In this document: piece after piece, positions 1 through 12,380 of the stretch
Layout of the letters: the number at the start of each line of letters is the position of its first letter
Position numbering within the stretch: position 1 is the first letter of the stretch
Assembly (NCBI GenBank): GCA_026874595.1
Contig: CM049314.1
Span: 67,503,300 to 67,567,299 of the forward strand
Direction of reading: 5' to 3'
Length of the DNA: 64,000 nt
DNA from: Sipunculus nudus
Lineage: Eukaryota; Annelida; Sipuncula; Golfingiida; Sipunculidae
The notes under the pieces: model-generated
Database searches by the model: none
Told to the model about the DNA's origin: nothing
Seen by the model: only the letters and a program-made list of their open reading frames with translations
Translations under genes and position numbers: made by a program

Positions 1-210
1 AATTTAAGTTGGATCTATTATAAGGGTATGTTTGAATGACATGAGCCGTGGTGAAAGCGTAAGAGTTCATATAAATCATCAACAATATAATCAATTTTAT
101 CTTTCACATTATGATTCAAATTTTCAGTCGTTTATCTTATTATGTGATTTATTGAAATAATTTATTATAAATTTAAACCATATAAAAGTTAACGGCAAAG
201 GATCAGCGAA

Positions 211-312
211 GGGGTAGTCTGAACAGTGCCGGGAAAGCAGAAATCAGCTCTAGGCTACCCCCGGGGGTAATCTGATTTCAAGTTACCGGGGGTTAATCTG
301 AAGTGAGGTGTA
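211..312 (-). repeat. Palindrome-rich 'CAGATTACCCC' dispersed repeat, copy 1
   Basis: GC-rich patch in AT-rich DNA with GGGGTA(A/G)TCTGA blocks repeated about every 30-45 bases and a perfect 12-base palindrome ACCCCCGGGGGT. The same motif array recurs near 10.1, 21.1, 33.8 and 34.7 kb, here in reverse orientation. It has no coding capacity. I do not recognise the family. Confidence 0.6.
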
Positions 313-315
313 AAC

Positions 316-3300
316 TGGCTTTTACACTGGGAGTGTTCGTGAGAGGTGTATCGATATTTATCTCTTAGTGGAAGCAGGTCTGTTGATTCCCAGTACAAAT
401 TGATGTATGCAACCGACACGCAATGACTGGAATCCTCCCAAACGCCTGCAACTGAACAATAACAAGGTCCATGAACGAGGTCAAAGTCAAAAATGATATA
501 ATAGGTTGAAATCTATTGTTACCAAATTTCAGCTTTGCAAAATCCGTCGTATTGAAAATACTAAAAAAAATATGCAGACCACAGAAAAAAAAATCCAAAA
601 CAATAAAAAAATTGAAATCGATAGTTTTGCACTCTGAGGACCTACATTTTCCCAAAATATGAATACAGAAATAAACTCATCAAGCCATGCAAGCGTCCCT
701 CCCTGCGGGGAAGACTTACTAACCGAGCGGCTATTTAATGGAGAACTGATTATTAAAACTTGTTACGACCACGTATGGTACACGTGTCTGTCTGTATGGA
801 GGTGCAAAGAAATAAAAATTCAGATAAACATTATTTAATATATTAGAGCGACCATAATAGGCGAGTTGGTTTTGTAATTTTTCAAAAGTAAACGTCATTA
901 TCTCTTTACTACTTTACATATAATTATTTTTTACCATCAATAAGACAGGTCTGCAGCTACACGGCAATAATAAATCTATGTCCATACAGTTACCGACACA
1001 TTAAACCTATTCATATATTGCGCAAAACATTACTAATATACTTATTGCTTGACAAAGATTTCAAAATCACGGCGGCATTGGAGGTACATTTAGAGAAACA
1101 GTACCGGCTAATTATTTGACGCACTGATAATAATTTGAAAAATCTTAACTTCCTTTATATGTGTCATTTTCGTGACGTAATGAGGAAGCTATTTTTTTCA
1201 TCACATATATTTGCAATGTCCACAAGGTCCAAAAGAGGTTATAGAAGAAATAATTTGAAGGTATGCAAGAGCAAATATGACTTGATTTAATAGATATCAC
1301 GTTGAGCCTCTGGGTCAAAATTAAATGGTAAAACTTTGAATGATTCCGTAACTATATATATTCGGTAGCAAAATTACCCTTTATTATTAGCTAGCCCTCT
1401 CTTAACAGCAATGTGTAACAAAGTTTGATATATTCGAAAGAATTACTTTTTATAAAATGAAGGAGTTGATAGTAATCATGTATTCAAAATGAACAAATTT
1501 GACTTTGGCTTCATATATGAAACATCACATCACGACAAAAGAAATATTCCATATTTGTATTTCTGGTATTAAGAGGGGAGTAAACATCTTTTAGACAGTA
1601 TTAGAGCATACCTTTAGCTTTATTAAATAGAAAAAAAGCTTAATTATAAATATTAATTATAAATATTAAGCAGGCTTTGGTAGTCATCCACGCAGCGCAG
1701 CTCCAGCTATTATAACACTTGCCGTCATGGAATCATGTTTGTGGCTTTGCGGAAGTTTTCCTTCGGCAAGGACATTTTCCTTGGCTGCATGTTCTCCTTA
1801 TAAATTTATCATGGTTCAAAATATGATTTTCTCAAGGATTTGTTTCCGAAATTTCATTAAATTTTCATTAGTGTTGACAAGAGACGGAGAGGAGCTTTGT
1901 GGTAGCACAAGCGCGGTTCAATCTCATTCCATGGAGACTCAACGGCCGGAAGATTGAGAATATATTAGTAAACATAACCTATTTGAGGAACGTTATCCCA
2001 GGCAAAGCTTTCATGAACAAAGGAATTTTAAGCTAATGCCCTGTATATGCTACCGTGCACTTCTTAGAAAATTCTCTTTCATGCCGCATAACAAAATTTT
2101 AGTTCACAACAAATGGCCACTTTTGGGTCAAAGGTTCCGAGTCAAACGGCCTTGGAATATTACATAACCTAATCACTAGCTCAAGTGTCCCCTGATTGAG
2201 AAAAATTACTTTCACAGCAAAACAGACGCATCTGCGCATATAAAGATACGCAAACATTTATGACACATTGATGTATCTTTTCATATTTTGTAAGAAAAAA
2301 TAATAATGAAATGCCATAAAATCCTTATCAATAGTGAGGTACGATATGTACACGAACATACAATAGAATAAAACGGTCAGCTTCTACTAAATTTATGTAA
2401 TATAAAAAAATTCACACACTGATTTACTATGGGCAGAAAAAAATATATAATCCTTGGTATAACTCGAGACATACTGACTTATGACGAAATCTAAATCATT
2501 ACTAGAAATGATGAAATTTACAACACAAATGCTGGATGGGGAAGTCTGCAATATTCCTGAGATCTTGCAATCGTCCGCAATTCTAAGATGATGACATTAA
2601 CAACATTACTGGCAGATGGTGAGATGTACAACATAGATGAATGATGGAATCAACAAAATTCCTGAAAAGTTACCCACAATAAAATCAACAGTGTTGTCGA
2701 CGCGTCCTTACAATAGTACTGTCCCACCATGAAAGCGACAACAGTCCCCACCAATAACGAAATATTCAGCCTTAATAAACTAACCTGAAATCGAGAACAC
2801 TTATTAATTTCATGAAATCAACAAAATTCAGGACCAATCATGAAATGTACATCAACCTTGACCCAGTATGCGCTGATGTGCAAGCAATTGACTCCGCAAA
2901 ACAGCTGACAAACAATAACTTGTATTGTATGGTTCCGATGACAGTTTGCTAGCCAAAAAGTTCCATGGGGAAACAAACGCAAGCGATAAAACTACATAAG
3001 TTGGCTTGGGAATTCAAACATGCATTTATCACATAGTGTATAAAAATTATCTGTCTGAAATCCCACCAAAAGCTATATATTTCGGGACCTTTTAGATATG
3101 TTTTTCATCTGTGAACCCTCTGTGGTATGTTAAAGACATCACTGTTATCATTATCTAAATAGCTTTGTTTTCCTTTGAGTATGCGTATATCATAACCAGA
3201 GTAGTTTACAGCTATGGCTTCAAGCAGTGTCTGCTTTATAGGTCAGTGGCAGTCCTCATCCGTTAATAATTTTCAGCTTCCTGTTACGAAAGGTGCAAAT

Positions 3301-3980
3301 ATCTGACATCATTATATTTATTGAATTTTACCGATATAAAAATTAAAGCGGTTGTGCTATTTAGAAAATATGACTTTTCCTTTTGATGGATGTTAACAAT
3401 TCTCAATTTTCTATTATTTACAGTCAGGTATAATGGTCTATTTAACACATACCCAGAACCCGGCGTGGTCGTGTTTCTTTGCTACGTAAGCGAGCGCCTT
3501 CATTTCCCTAGGAATACATGATTTATACGTCTAGCTTGGCAAGCGTGGGTTTCAAGATAACGGTTGTTCTAGATATCGGCCGACCACCTATAACAAACTG
3601 CTTACATAGAATTAATATTGTTCGGGGTCACACTTTGCGGATAAACTCTGATTTCCTGCATATACACTTTTTAAACGTCAGAAGAAATCCAATCCTCCGG
3701 ACATTTCTTAAAAAAGTATAATCATAAAATTTCAATATATTTCGAATGGTGATGTGCCATTACAAGTTTTGCGAAACATTTCTTTTATTATCATTTTGCA
3801 CCTGACCATATGAGTTTGTTATTGGGAATTTATAATAAAAGACAAGGCATTGAACAATTTCTTTAAAAAGTGCCTTAGAACCAAATTTTTTAGCCTACCG
3901 CTTTTAATTTCTTTAAAAAACTGCAACGCCAGCTGGTTTCTATTGTGCGTCTTTTAATGTGTCATAACTAACCATAACCG
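316..3980. other. AT-rich DNA without a recognisable gene
   Basis: Only short frames without domain signatures are present (for example 365-655 on the minus strand and 1727-1957 on the plus strand). A loosely repeated phrase, GAATCAACAAAATTC or close to it, occurs near 2645 and 2814, perhaps an old diverged duplication. No tRNA, transposon end or promoter is identifiable. Confidence 0.6.
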
Positions 3981-3985
3981 ATATA

Positions 3986-3990
3986 AATAT

Positions 3991-4038
<48 letters not shown>
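3986..4038. repeat. (TA)n microsatellite
   Basis: Nearly pure alternating TA with one AAA interruption. Confidence 0.95.
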
Positions 4039-4041
<3 letters not shown>

Positions 4042-4052
4042 TATATATAAGC

Positions 4053-4172
4053 ATAGATTAAGATAAAGAGTATGACACCATAAAGATGGACTAACTTGTT
4101 TATTAACATAAATGTGTATTAATAAACAAGTTATTCTATATAAAAGGCGTCACTCTTAATCTTTTCCTACGC
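4053..4172. repeat. Nested hairpin beside TA tract
   Basis: An inner perfect inverted repeat, AACTTGTTTATTAA paired with TTAATAAACAAGTT, encloses a 12-base loop. Outside it lies an imperfect outer pair (AGATTAAG..AGAGT..GAC against GTCACTCTTAATCTT). This resembles a very small fold-back element or MITE next to a TA tract. Identity unknown. Confidence 0.6.
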
Positions 4173-4175
4173 TTC

Positions 4176-4828
4176 TACTACAGACTAATACTGCCATGCC
4201 ACTATTGTGAAATAAGTCGTTTTATCTCATAATTGCACTTGTCTCTAGACCACTATATAGACGAATGAGTTACAGTTTACTGCATATGTTCGGATGAAAG
4301 ATATTTATGATATATATCATTATCAATAATCAAACATATCGTAAATGACATCTTATCCGTCACTGATATTATATATTATTTAAGGTCATTGAACAACGGT
4401 TTATAGATATAACCGCACCGGCTGAAAGCCATAACGAAGAGCGCAGTCAATATCCCAACGTTTCAAGAGTCGCCAGGAATGCAGTGAAAAGAAAATAAAA
4501 CTGTTCTAGTGTCAGATTTCATACTCTGATCCTCAGTATGTCGATTTATCTTGGCTTGATTGCCACCTTAATGTATTTGGAGCTGCTTGTATCGGGATAT
4601 TGGACATTGATTCGAGCACTGAAGCAGGAGTCAAACGTTTACGGCCACAACAAAACCCCGTATTTTCACCTACGTTTTGAGTCCATTTCGACAGAAGCGG
4701 CCATGCTCGAAGATGACTGAAGTTAGAAATAGCTGACGCGTGTATTTAAAGAAAATATATGAATACTCATGACAGCTTGTGAAGCTCTGCAGAAAGTGAT
4801 CCATTTAAATCGAGATAAAATAAATTTA
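4176..4828. other. Intergenic, no gene seen
   Basis: Contains one 60-codon open frame (4538-4720) without a known motif. Nothing else is recognisable. Confidence 0.5.
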
Positions 4829-5141
4829 CCGGCTTTCATGGTTAGGGACGCATCTCAGCCGAGGCGATCAGATTTTATTCAGGGTGCCCCCCCCCCCAAC
4901 CCGGGGTGAGCGCCATGCAGACATAATAAGGAAATGTTCCAAAAAGTAGATAACTCATAATCCAGTGCGCCTTTCGGGGGTTCTTCGGTGTTATCACCTA
5001 GCAAAGGGTATGACACACGCCCGGGACCCGCTGGCTCGGTGCACTGAGCCTGATATTCACCAGGGTAATTGTATGAATTTTATAAGCCCCTGTTACGTTG
5101 TCCGAAACTGGAATGGAATTCTATATAGTACGTCTATGCTA
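4829..5141 (+). mobile_element. SINE family A copy, head internally deleted
   Basis: The body matches the copies at 35.2 kb and 49.8-50.2 kb: CATCTCAGCCGAGGCG after the head, the GTGAGCGC..GCGCCTTTC.GGGG segment, GGGACCCGC.GGCTC, and a 3' block GTTGTCCGAAACTGGAATGG. The tRNA-like head is reduced to CCGGCT..CATGG..TTAGGGA, with roughly 40 bases missing. A C homopolymer lies at 4887-4897. It is non-autonomous, and the open frame inside it is not a gene. Confidence 0.65.
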
Positions 5142-5323
5142 GTTAAGCAAGCAAATATGGAAGCGCTTACCTCCAACAAAAATAATATTTAAAAATAATC
5201 AACTCAGCTTTAAAACCAGAAGTGTGCAATCTCATAGCGATCGCGTGATGCAAATTCAGTGCCTGCTACGACTATTACTCTGACCATGGGTGAAATTTTG
5301 AAATTTTGGTGATCCCGCGCAAA

Positions 5324-5395
5324 ACGGCTTCTGTAGCTCAAGAGTAGAGCACATATCGCAAAGCATGGAGGTCGTGAGTTCAAATCTCAGCCATT
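5324..5395 (+). mobile_element. tRNA-like SINE head fragment
   Basis: About 70 bases fold like a tRNA: an A-box-like TAGCTCAAGAGTAGAGC and a B-box-like GAGTTCAAATCTC about 35 bases later. It resembles the head of SINE family A, but the usual body does not follow. A decayed tRNA pseudogene is the alternative. Confidence 0.55.
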
Positions 5396-6800
5396 ATATG
5401 GTCTGCAGAGCTAACTTGTGATGCAACTATCTAGTTGATGAACATTTAGTCAAATTTCCCCCAGGTTTGCATTTATATTTTTCCTGCACTTAAGCTGAAC
5501 ATACCACACTTTGAAGAGAATCCAAGAAATATTCTGCATGTAGGGGTCCATTTGCTGTCCTTGAGAGCTTTATAGTTTAAAATAAAATTTATTCCCCTAG
5601 TATTCCGCCTATTAACTTTTGTCCATTTCATTAAGAAGGACGTTATATTTAGATAATAATGACGAAAAATATAGTGATAGTATGCCAGTGTTAATGTACT
5701 TTTTTTAAGTGGATCCTTAATTAGTTACGTGTAATATTCAAAGGGACTGAACAACGTTGACTACCGATTGGATGTAAAATGCTAAATCGCTGTTACAAAT
5801 TACTGTCACAATCAAGAAAATAAATGACATAATTAGACGCACAGAGCTATTCCAAAACCATCCTTCATTATAGAAATTATGTTGATGTGCATATTCAACA
5901 ATTTATAAGATACTTTTATGGACCAGTGATTTGAATGAACTTATGGAAAAAGCACGATTGGAAAAGAAATTTAAAATGTAAAAAAAAACATGAAAGCCTG
6001 TTGAAAGAAATTTAATATTTAATACATAGGTACTCACGTAAATTTAACTATATTCCAAACAAACACATTTAGGAAAAATAAAGGACGGTTGAAAGAAATC
6101 AATTGTGTTTAAGGGCATGTTATATCCACTATTTATGTGATGACTTGAGAGAAATCAAGCCACCCGCTGGTGTGCCGCGCCAGGAAGATAATATTTCACA
6201 CAAAACGTGACAGTTTCTTTGAGATATGACACAGAAAGTGACCGTTTTTTTAGACATTTAGATATATATTAGGTTTGTCTGCCCGAAACAGCAACAGGTG
6301 TAACCGGTTGTTCCTCACGTCCCCGACTGTCCAGGAAGCATTTGATATATATCTTATCACAAAACAAACGATAAGTAAACTTAAAAGTATAGTGCCAGAA
6401 GAACAAAGGCAATAAAAATGCTTACTTTCTTCTTTACTCATAGGTCTTTGGCACCAGGTGCAGCTTATATTTTTAATTCATCACTCATTATCGTCAGACG
6501 CTCTGCATAAAATAGATAATCTATAAATAAGCTCCTTTGATAAAAACTTTTCAAAGGATTAAAAGAAATATTTTATTCATTTGAATGATTTCTTTTATGG
6601 TGGTATTATTACATTCTTACCAAGTTTGGACTACTTGAACTACTTTAAACTGGATAAAAAAAAACCAGGTAAAAAAGACTTTATAGACCTATTGTTATAA
6701 ATCTATTCACGTAAATGAATGGAGCCTATGTGGTTAAAGGACTTGTAAGCCCCATTTACACTAAAAAAATGTTGCGCGCACTAGACCGGTCCAGGAAAAT
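5396..6800. other. AT-rich intergenic DNA
   Basis: No open frame with similarity to a known family. The 6250-6441 minus-strand frame is short and compositionally ordinary. Nothing supported. Confidence 0.5.
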
Positions 6801-6839
6801 GTTAAGTGGAAAAAGTGACACAAGAAAAAACCGTTTTGT

Positions 6840-7045
6840 ATATTTTTGTTGACCTTTGATCATATTGACCAAAAACAATAGGCTCCTGACATTTTAAATA
6901 TATCATCAACTGTGTAAGTTTGAAAGCGATTGCTGCACAATTTCGGCCTGTAGAGAGGGAACAGACAGACTGACAGCCAAACAGACATCCGCGACTGACC
7001 AACCAGCTTGCCGAAATCGGAGATTTCCGGCAAGCAAAAATACAA
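6840..7045 (+). repeat. Isolated copy of the 57-64 kb 'AACAATAGGCTC' module
   Basis: The order of phrases is GACCTTTGATC, then AAAACAATAGGCTC, GAAAGCGATTGCTGCA, TTTCGGCCTGTAGAG, CAGACAGACTGACAG and finally CTTGCCGAAA..TTTCCGGCAAGC. The same order occurs at 57.0, 60.2 and 62.5 kb. Overlapping minus-strand frames here are by-products of the repeat. Confidence 0.7.
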
Positions 7046-7122
7046 AGATTTTTCAACACATTTAAATATTTTTATTGTTATAACATATTGTATAATGACT
7101 TAACTGTTATGAATATTCATCT

Positions 7123-7125
<3 letters not shown>

Positions 7126-7157
<32 letters not shown>
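7126..7157. repeat. (GA)n microsatellite
   Basis: Uninterrupted GA dinucleotides. Confidence 0.95.
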
Positions 7158-7158
<1 letters not shown>

Positions 7159-7224
7159 CACATATATGGATTGTTGTCCAAAGGTTTGGTTCAAATCCTT
7201 CTAATTAACTCATTATAAAAACCA

Positions 7225-7410
7225 ATACAATACTCGCAATAGGTCAGATAGGGTTGCGCCTATAGGAAAGGAGGAGACCAGTCAACCTGGTGAAAACCAC
7301 CTACATTTCACGGCCCACTACACAGCAACACTACTCTCACAGCAACGCCAGGGATCAAACCCAGGTCCCCGGCGGATAGCGGAGAGCGTTTAACCACTCC
7401 ACTGTCAAGG
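7225..7410 (-). mobile_element. SINE family B copy, minus strand
   Basis: Read on the minus strand it begins with a tRNA-like head near 7410 (A-box region GTGGAGTGGTTAAACGC, B box GGGTTTGATCCC). The body (GAGAGTAGTG..GTAGTGGGCCGTG..GGTGGTTTTCACC) aligns with the SINE at 30380-30613. It carries no protein. Confidence 0.7.
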
Positions 7411-8457
7411 AAAATTCCTTTGATATTGTTTTGATTTGTTTTACTTTTTAAGGATGCAACAATTGCCGATAAAGGGATCCAATAAATAAAAGGGTGCGAT
7501 ATGCATATAGTTAAGATATATGTTGGTTTTACCAATAAAGATTAGTTAAAAGTGGTATACTATCTTTAACACTTTTGGGCAAACCATAGAGGGACCGTTG
7601 TAAGCAAGTTCATGCATCAGAATTCTGGTGTGTTATTCGAAGTGCAAGCAAGTAAGGTCCACTTTATTGTGAGATTCCTTGAATATCGCCTCCACCTTCT
7701 TCAAATCCCGAACCCATCCTCTTATAAAAATAATTCTCTTTTTCCAAAAGACAATTGAAATATTTTATTCAATTTCAACATGAAAATTAAAGTAGATTTT
7801 GATAATACATTTGTTCATTTTCATGTTGAAATTTTACTCGAGTGATGACTGAATTGTTTCCTAAGTCACTGCTCTAAGGACAGAGCCCCATGCAACTACA
7901 GCTGAATGGAACAAATGTACACAATATACCCATTTTTTGCGGCAAGGAAACTTCGTGGCCTTCAAGTGAAACGCAACACGTGAAAACTTTTACGCTCAGT
8001 TTAATTATATCTGGTTCCCCAGCTGGGCGTTGCACGAACTATATCCGAAATACCATTACGTGGCCTTTAAAAACTAGTTACATCACAAAAATATCCTAAG
8101 ATTAGTTAAAGATTTTTTAAAACTAATTTGGATACACCACCTGCGCCATATGAAGCAGATGTATATTTTGAAATAAAGTAAAATTTAAATTATGAAAATA
8201 GCTCTTTCGTGAACTGTTCGAAATTAAATAAAACACACAACTATGCAGAAAAATGCTTAACTTTAGCATCGCTTGTTCAACTGGTTGTCCATTACTGGTA
8301 CCGTTACTGCATTAATATTAATAGCAGTGATATAACCTAAGTGCTTGGCATTTTGAACTTATCTTAGAGTCTTCCAATATGTTTGAATAAACTTGATCGT
8401 GTCAGAAATTCCGAAGCATGCATGTTTATTAGACATGTTTCTTAAACAAACAATGTG
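7411..8457. other. AT-rich intergenic DNA
   Basis: A 69-codon frame at 7890-8099 has no recognisable motif. A loose inverted pair around 7772-7840 (TTTCAACATGAAAAT and TTTTCATGTTGAAAT) could form a hairpin. Nothing else is supported. Confidence 0.5.
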
Positions 8458-8461
8458 GAGT

Positions 8462-8778
8462 GTGTTGGCGTAATGGCAAGGGTGCAGGACTTAAGACTGC
8501 AAGCTTGTGGGTTCACGTCCCGTTCTGACCGCCTTCTGCGCTAGGAATCCTGGCTAAAGTCTTTACTACAAAGTGCGCACTCTAGACCCAGTTTTATGCT
8601 CCCCAGGGAGCCGAGAATGAAAAGCCTACAAGAGTGAACATCCCGAAAGACCAGAAAGGCAAAGTGTAAAGTCGGATGAGACTGACATTGTCGGTGATAT
8701 CAGACTATAAACCCCAACCTTTACCTTTTTACACAGTATCAGTTTCTTAGCCAATATATATATATATATATATATATT
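8462..8778 (+). mobile_element. SINE family C copy with TA tail
   Basis: The tRNA-related head at 8462-8529 has an A-box-like TGGCGTAATGGCA and B box GGGTTCACGTCCC. A body of about 225 bases follows and ends in a (TA)n tail at about 8755. This is standard tRNA-SINE architecture. The source tRNA was not determined. Confidence 0.7.
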
Positions 8779-10079
8779 CACCCTTGTAAAACATGTAATA
8801 TATTTGGAAAGGAAATAATGGGAAAATGGGCTCTAAGGGTCACATTATTCACATAAGACATCTCAAAGGGGTACACAAGCGCAAGCGGGTGAATAACCCA
8901 CAAATTTTATCAAAGGGAACCTTACATTATGTGCCATTGTTTATATAAACGAATCTGAATATGAAATCAATAAAACTTGTATATATATCTATATTTGTGG
9001 AGGTAAGATTGCTTCATAAATTTGTAAATTGAATATATATTTTTCATATTTGTGAAAAAAACTTTTAATCAATGATTTCTTTAATAAATTATAGAAAACA
9101 CATCGGAAATTCAACATATCTTTGTTTCATATATGTCTTTGGTAATATACAAAAATATCTGATGAAATATTTAAGTATTTATTATTTATTAGTTCTGTGT
9201 ATAATTATGTTTATTATTAATGTTAATGAAACTGGAAAGCCTTTGGTATGTGCAAACGATTTAGCGATATATTTTGAAGTGGATTAAAAAAAATAGTTTT
9301 ATGTATTTAATTATATAATTATATATTATTATATATATAATTATATAATTAATAATAATTAAGTTAAAATTTAAAATATTTATCCGCCGTTTGGGATTAA
9401 AATTTCGTTAGAATATTCGTATGTTAACGGAAAATCAATTTTTATCTCTATATAACCCGGATCTACCAAGGAGAGAGTCGAAACAATTACACAAGCAGCT
9501 GCGAATGTTTAACCTCCGTGAAACACCGTAGGTAGAGCACGATAGGTATAGGATTGTATCATTAATGTATCATTCCGTCATTGAAAAAAGCTTTTTACGC
9601 TGATTTCGCAGAGAGCTGTTTCTTTGTATATTGAATATACGGTTTTCGGAAAAGCCGATATCTTTTCGCGGACGGGCAGATTATCTGGCCTCGGCAGATT
9701 CTATAGTTATTGGGCAAAACCGTATGCTTTAACGAATTTGTCATTCTTGTGGCATTTTCATTCTAAAAAAAAGCACCTGCTGTAAGGGAGATTATCACAT
9801 ATCTGTGACGGATAGGGTCATATGTCCTCGGCCAGTCCCAAATAAATTACTATAAATGCGTCGAGTGGTTCTATATATTGACGAACTTATGATTTGAATT
9901 GACTAATATAATCCTATTTGTGGGTTACCAGTGTCACGTCTGTTCAATGCTCATGCCTGACAAAAGATCATGCGGTCACAGTTATTGTAATTTAAATTGA
10001 TTACCTAATAAATCCCTGCCCCGCCGAACTTGCTTGGCGAATTCGTCGCTGCAGGGCTGGTGTATCGATTTCAAATTAC
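8779..10079. other. Very AT-rich intergenic DNA
   Basis: Contains self-complementary TATAATTATATA stretches near 9308-9360 and a short frame at 9072-9287 made mostly of AT-rich codons. No gene supported. Confidence 0.5.
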
Positions 10080-10195
10080 ATCGGGTTTTATACCAGGGGT
10101 GGGGTGTTAGTCTGAAATCACTTTCCAATTACCCGAGGTCGCTTGAATCGATTTCAGATTACCTACTACGATTTCAAATTACCCCTTTAAAACAG
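10080..10195 (+). repeat. Palindrome-rich 'CAGATTACCCC' repeat, copy 2
   Basis: Three TTTCARATTACC phrases within about 90 bases, ending CCCCTTTAAAACAG. The end resembles the copy at 21.1 kb, which ends CCCCTTAAAACCG. Confidence 0.6.
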
Positions 10196-10544
10196 TTTGT
10201 ATTTATTTACTAAAAATTCATATAATATTGTTTTCTTCTCGATTTCCCGAATTAGTGTGAATCTTGGTATTTATTAGGTTTGCATATAATTCGTCATGAG
10301 CTTTGTTGTAGTGAGTAAGGCAATATGAATATAATAAATAAATACGAATAAATAACGATATAGTCAATATAAATATATCGTACAATATTTGTCATGGATT
10401 GATTCCAGCTTTAAATAATCTTCTTATCTTTCACGTGGTTTATATATATATATATACCATGTCATAAGTTTAAATCATAACAAAATTTTATTTGGTATAA
10501 TAAGCTAATCTGAACGTATATGTATTTCAGACTACTGGAGGATT

Positions 10545-10700
10545 ACAGTGCCGTGGTTGAGTCAACACCTCTGAGTTCGAGTGTAAGTCCTGGTCCAGTC
10601 CACTTGGGTCCAAGTTTCAGTCTGGGTCCTTGAGGTTCGAGTCCAAGTCCTTCTCCTTCGTGTCATAATCATTAGGAAATCGAGCCCGAGTCAAATTTTA
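10545..10700. repeat. 'GAGTCCAAGTCC'-type short repeat block, left
   Basis: Multiple near-repeats of GAGTYCAAGTCC / GGTCCAAGT. A similar block lies at 11030-11150, so the pair may flank one old element. Composition is much richer in GC than its neighbours. Confidence 0.5.
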
Positions 10701-10725
10701 TTATTCTGACAAAGCGATTGAACAT

Positions 10726-10838
10726 GTTTGAACTAACTAAAAGTTTTCATGATAATTAACATTTTCAATTGCTATAAAAACTTGTTTGAACTAACTGAAA
10801 ATGTTCATGATAATTAACAAGTTTTAATAATTATTGTT
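10726..10838 (+). repeat. Two-copy 58-bp tandem duplication
   Basis: GTTTGAACTAACTRAAA..TTCATGATAATTAACA recurs at 10726 and 10784 with slight divergence. Confidence 0.75.
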
Positions 10839-10866
10839 AATTACTTTCAGTTCACGAAGTAGTGCT

Positions 10867-10867
10867 T

Positions 10868-10919
<52 letters not shown>

Positions 10920-10924
10920 TATAT
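10867..10924. repeat. (TA)n microsatellite
   Basis: Nearly uninterrupted TA dinucleotides. Confidence 0.95.
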
Positions 10925-11029
10925 TGTTATTATTTTGTTACATTCTGTAAGTAGTTCGGATATGAATATAACGCAATTCATTGCACTATACGAAACTGTT
11001 TTTTATTTGACTCGAAATTGACTGATTTC

Positions 11030-11150
11030 TCATGTCCTTGACTCCGAATCCAAGTATACAAGTCAGAGCCAAGGACCCTCGAGTCCAAGTCCGAGGCCTT
11101 GAAAAGTTGGACTCGAGCCCGGACTCCAGTTCAAATGGGACTCGAATCCC
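11030..11150. repeat. 'GAGTCC'-type short repeat block, right
   Basis: GACTCGAG, GAGTCCAAGTCCGAG and GGACTCGAGCCCGGACTCC in close succession. It pairs with the block at 10545-10700. The 86-codon frame here is a repeat by-product. Confidence 0.5.
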
Positions 11151-11154
11151 ACTT

Positions 11155-11657
11155 CACCGCCGGGTGGTTACACTCCTCCCGCAGCGGTTATACACTGCAG
11201 TCGTCCAAGACATCCTTTCTTGTAACCGCTGCTTTCTGTGGCAAGGTTCTCTGAAGGGAACAGCAGGGAACGCACAGAGCAAAGCATTGTAATCTGACCA
11301 CTGTATGCGTGATGTTGTATTCTTTATCCAGCCCAAATTTAAACATGCGACACACGTTCTTGTTGACTGAACTGATTAAATTGGGACAGAAGCTCTCGTT
11401 TGTCTGAATCTTGGCCTTATGCCAGAACGGATCTTATCGGACCAACGAGAACAGATGTCACATGTTCAGAATTTGGGCTAGATGCAATTGCAGTGGTCTG
11501 ATAACAATTTGGTGCTCTGTGCGCGTCCTGGTGTTCTTGCTAAGATGACCTTGCTATAGAAAGCAGCGGTTACGCGAATCGATGTCTTGGACGATTACAG
11601 TGCGGCCTTGGGTGAGGAACGTAGCGGGGGATAACCTGAATCCTATACACTGTACTG
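11155..11657. mobile_element. Fold-back (long inverted repeat) element
   Basis: The two halves are imperfect reverse complements. The left side has CACTGCAGTCGTCCAAGACATC, TGTAACCGCTGCTTTCT and CGCACAGAGCA..ATC.GACCACTG. The right side shows the complements GATGTCTTGGACGATTACAGTG, AGAAAGCAGCGGTTAC and CAGTGGTCTGAT..TGCTCTGTGCG. This is a non-autonomous fold-back or MITE-like element of about 500 bp. The last 86 bases (11572-11657) recur exactly at 12782-12867. Confidence 0.6.
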
Positions 11658-12124
11658 CATATTAGCTAGATTCGGATGAGAGAATAAGACCGCACATATA
11701 CGTCGACCAAATAACGTTCGTTATCAATATAACTGTCTTACTTTAATAAATCAGCGACGGACGCAACGAAACCTCGTCAAATTGAATCGTGCCATTGTTT
11801 CTTTTTTTTTTCATTTTTTTTTATCCTATAAAAGGAAATAGATGAAAACATAATTTTATTAAAAGTGTTGAATTTCCAATTTATGCTCAGACACTTATTT
11901 ATGGTCGATCATTTTGCTTTCTGGCGATAGAATGGCACGGTTTAATCAAGATAAAACCTTCCGTTAATCATGAAAAACACGTAAAAAAAAATAGATTAAA
12001 TCTTGTATTATGATAAGTGGAAAGTTTCTCTTGTTGTTACTGACGTAAGTTGTTAACAATTGCGGCAGTTTAATGTTTGGATTATGTTACGGGGTGACAT
12101 AAAAGAGGACCGAACTATCTCGCT
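11658..12124. other. AT-rich intergenic DNA
   Basis: Contains T-rich and A-rich runs. No gene or repeat is recognised. Confidence 0.5.
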
Positions 12125-12135
12125 ATTTGGAGCTT

Positions 12136-12337
12136 GCTTTTCTAGCGAAGCGGTTGGTACGCCGGACTTGTGGGCCACCGACCTGGGTTCGACTCCCAGA
12201 TCGGCCTAGGATTTCCCCTCATTTATTTGACTTCGTAACAAAATGGGGGCTCGTCTCACGTGACGGTTAACTTTGTGGGAATAAGCTCACCAAAGTGTGA
12301 CTCCTGGGATAATTAGTCTTGTTCTGATAGCACAACG

Positions 12338-12374
<37 letters not shown>
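12136..12374 (+). mobile_element. SINE family D copy with LTR/PBS-like segment and TA tail
   Basis: The tRNA-like head has AGCGAAGCGGTTGGTACGC as A-box region and a consensus B box GGGTTCGACTCCC at 12185-12197. About 30 bases later comes TTCGTAACAAAATGGGGGCT, strikingly like the end of the LTR plus primer-binding site found at 13676-13700. The unit ends in (TA)n at 12341-12374. The join may be a genuine composite SINE or chance. Confidence 0.55.

Positions 12375-12380
<6 letters not shown>

Noticed and set aside
5324-5395. Functional tRNA gene
   Set aside because: The boxes are degenerate and acceptor stem pairing was not evident; similarity to a SINE head is better. The same judgement applies to 8462, 12136, 30380 and 48583.
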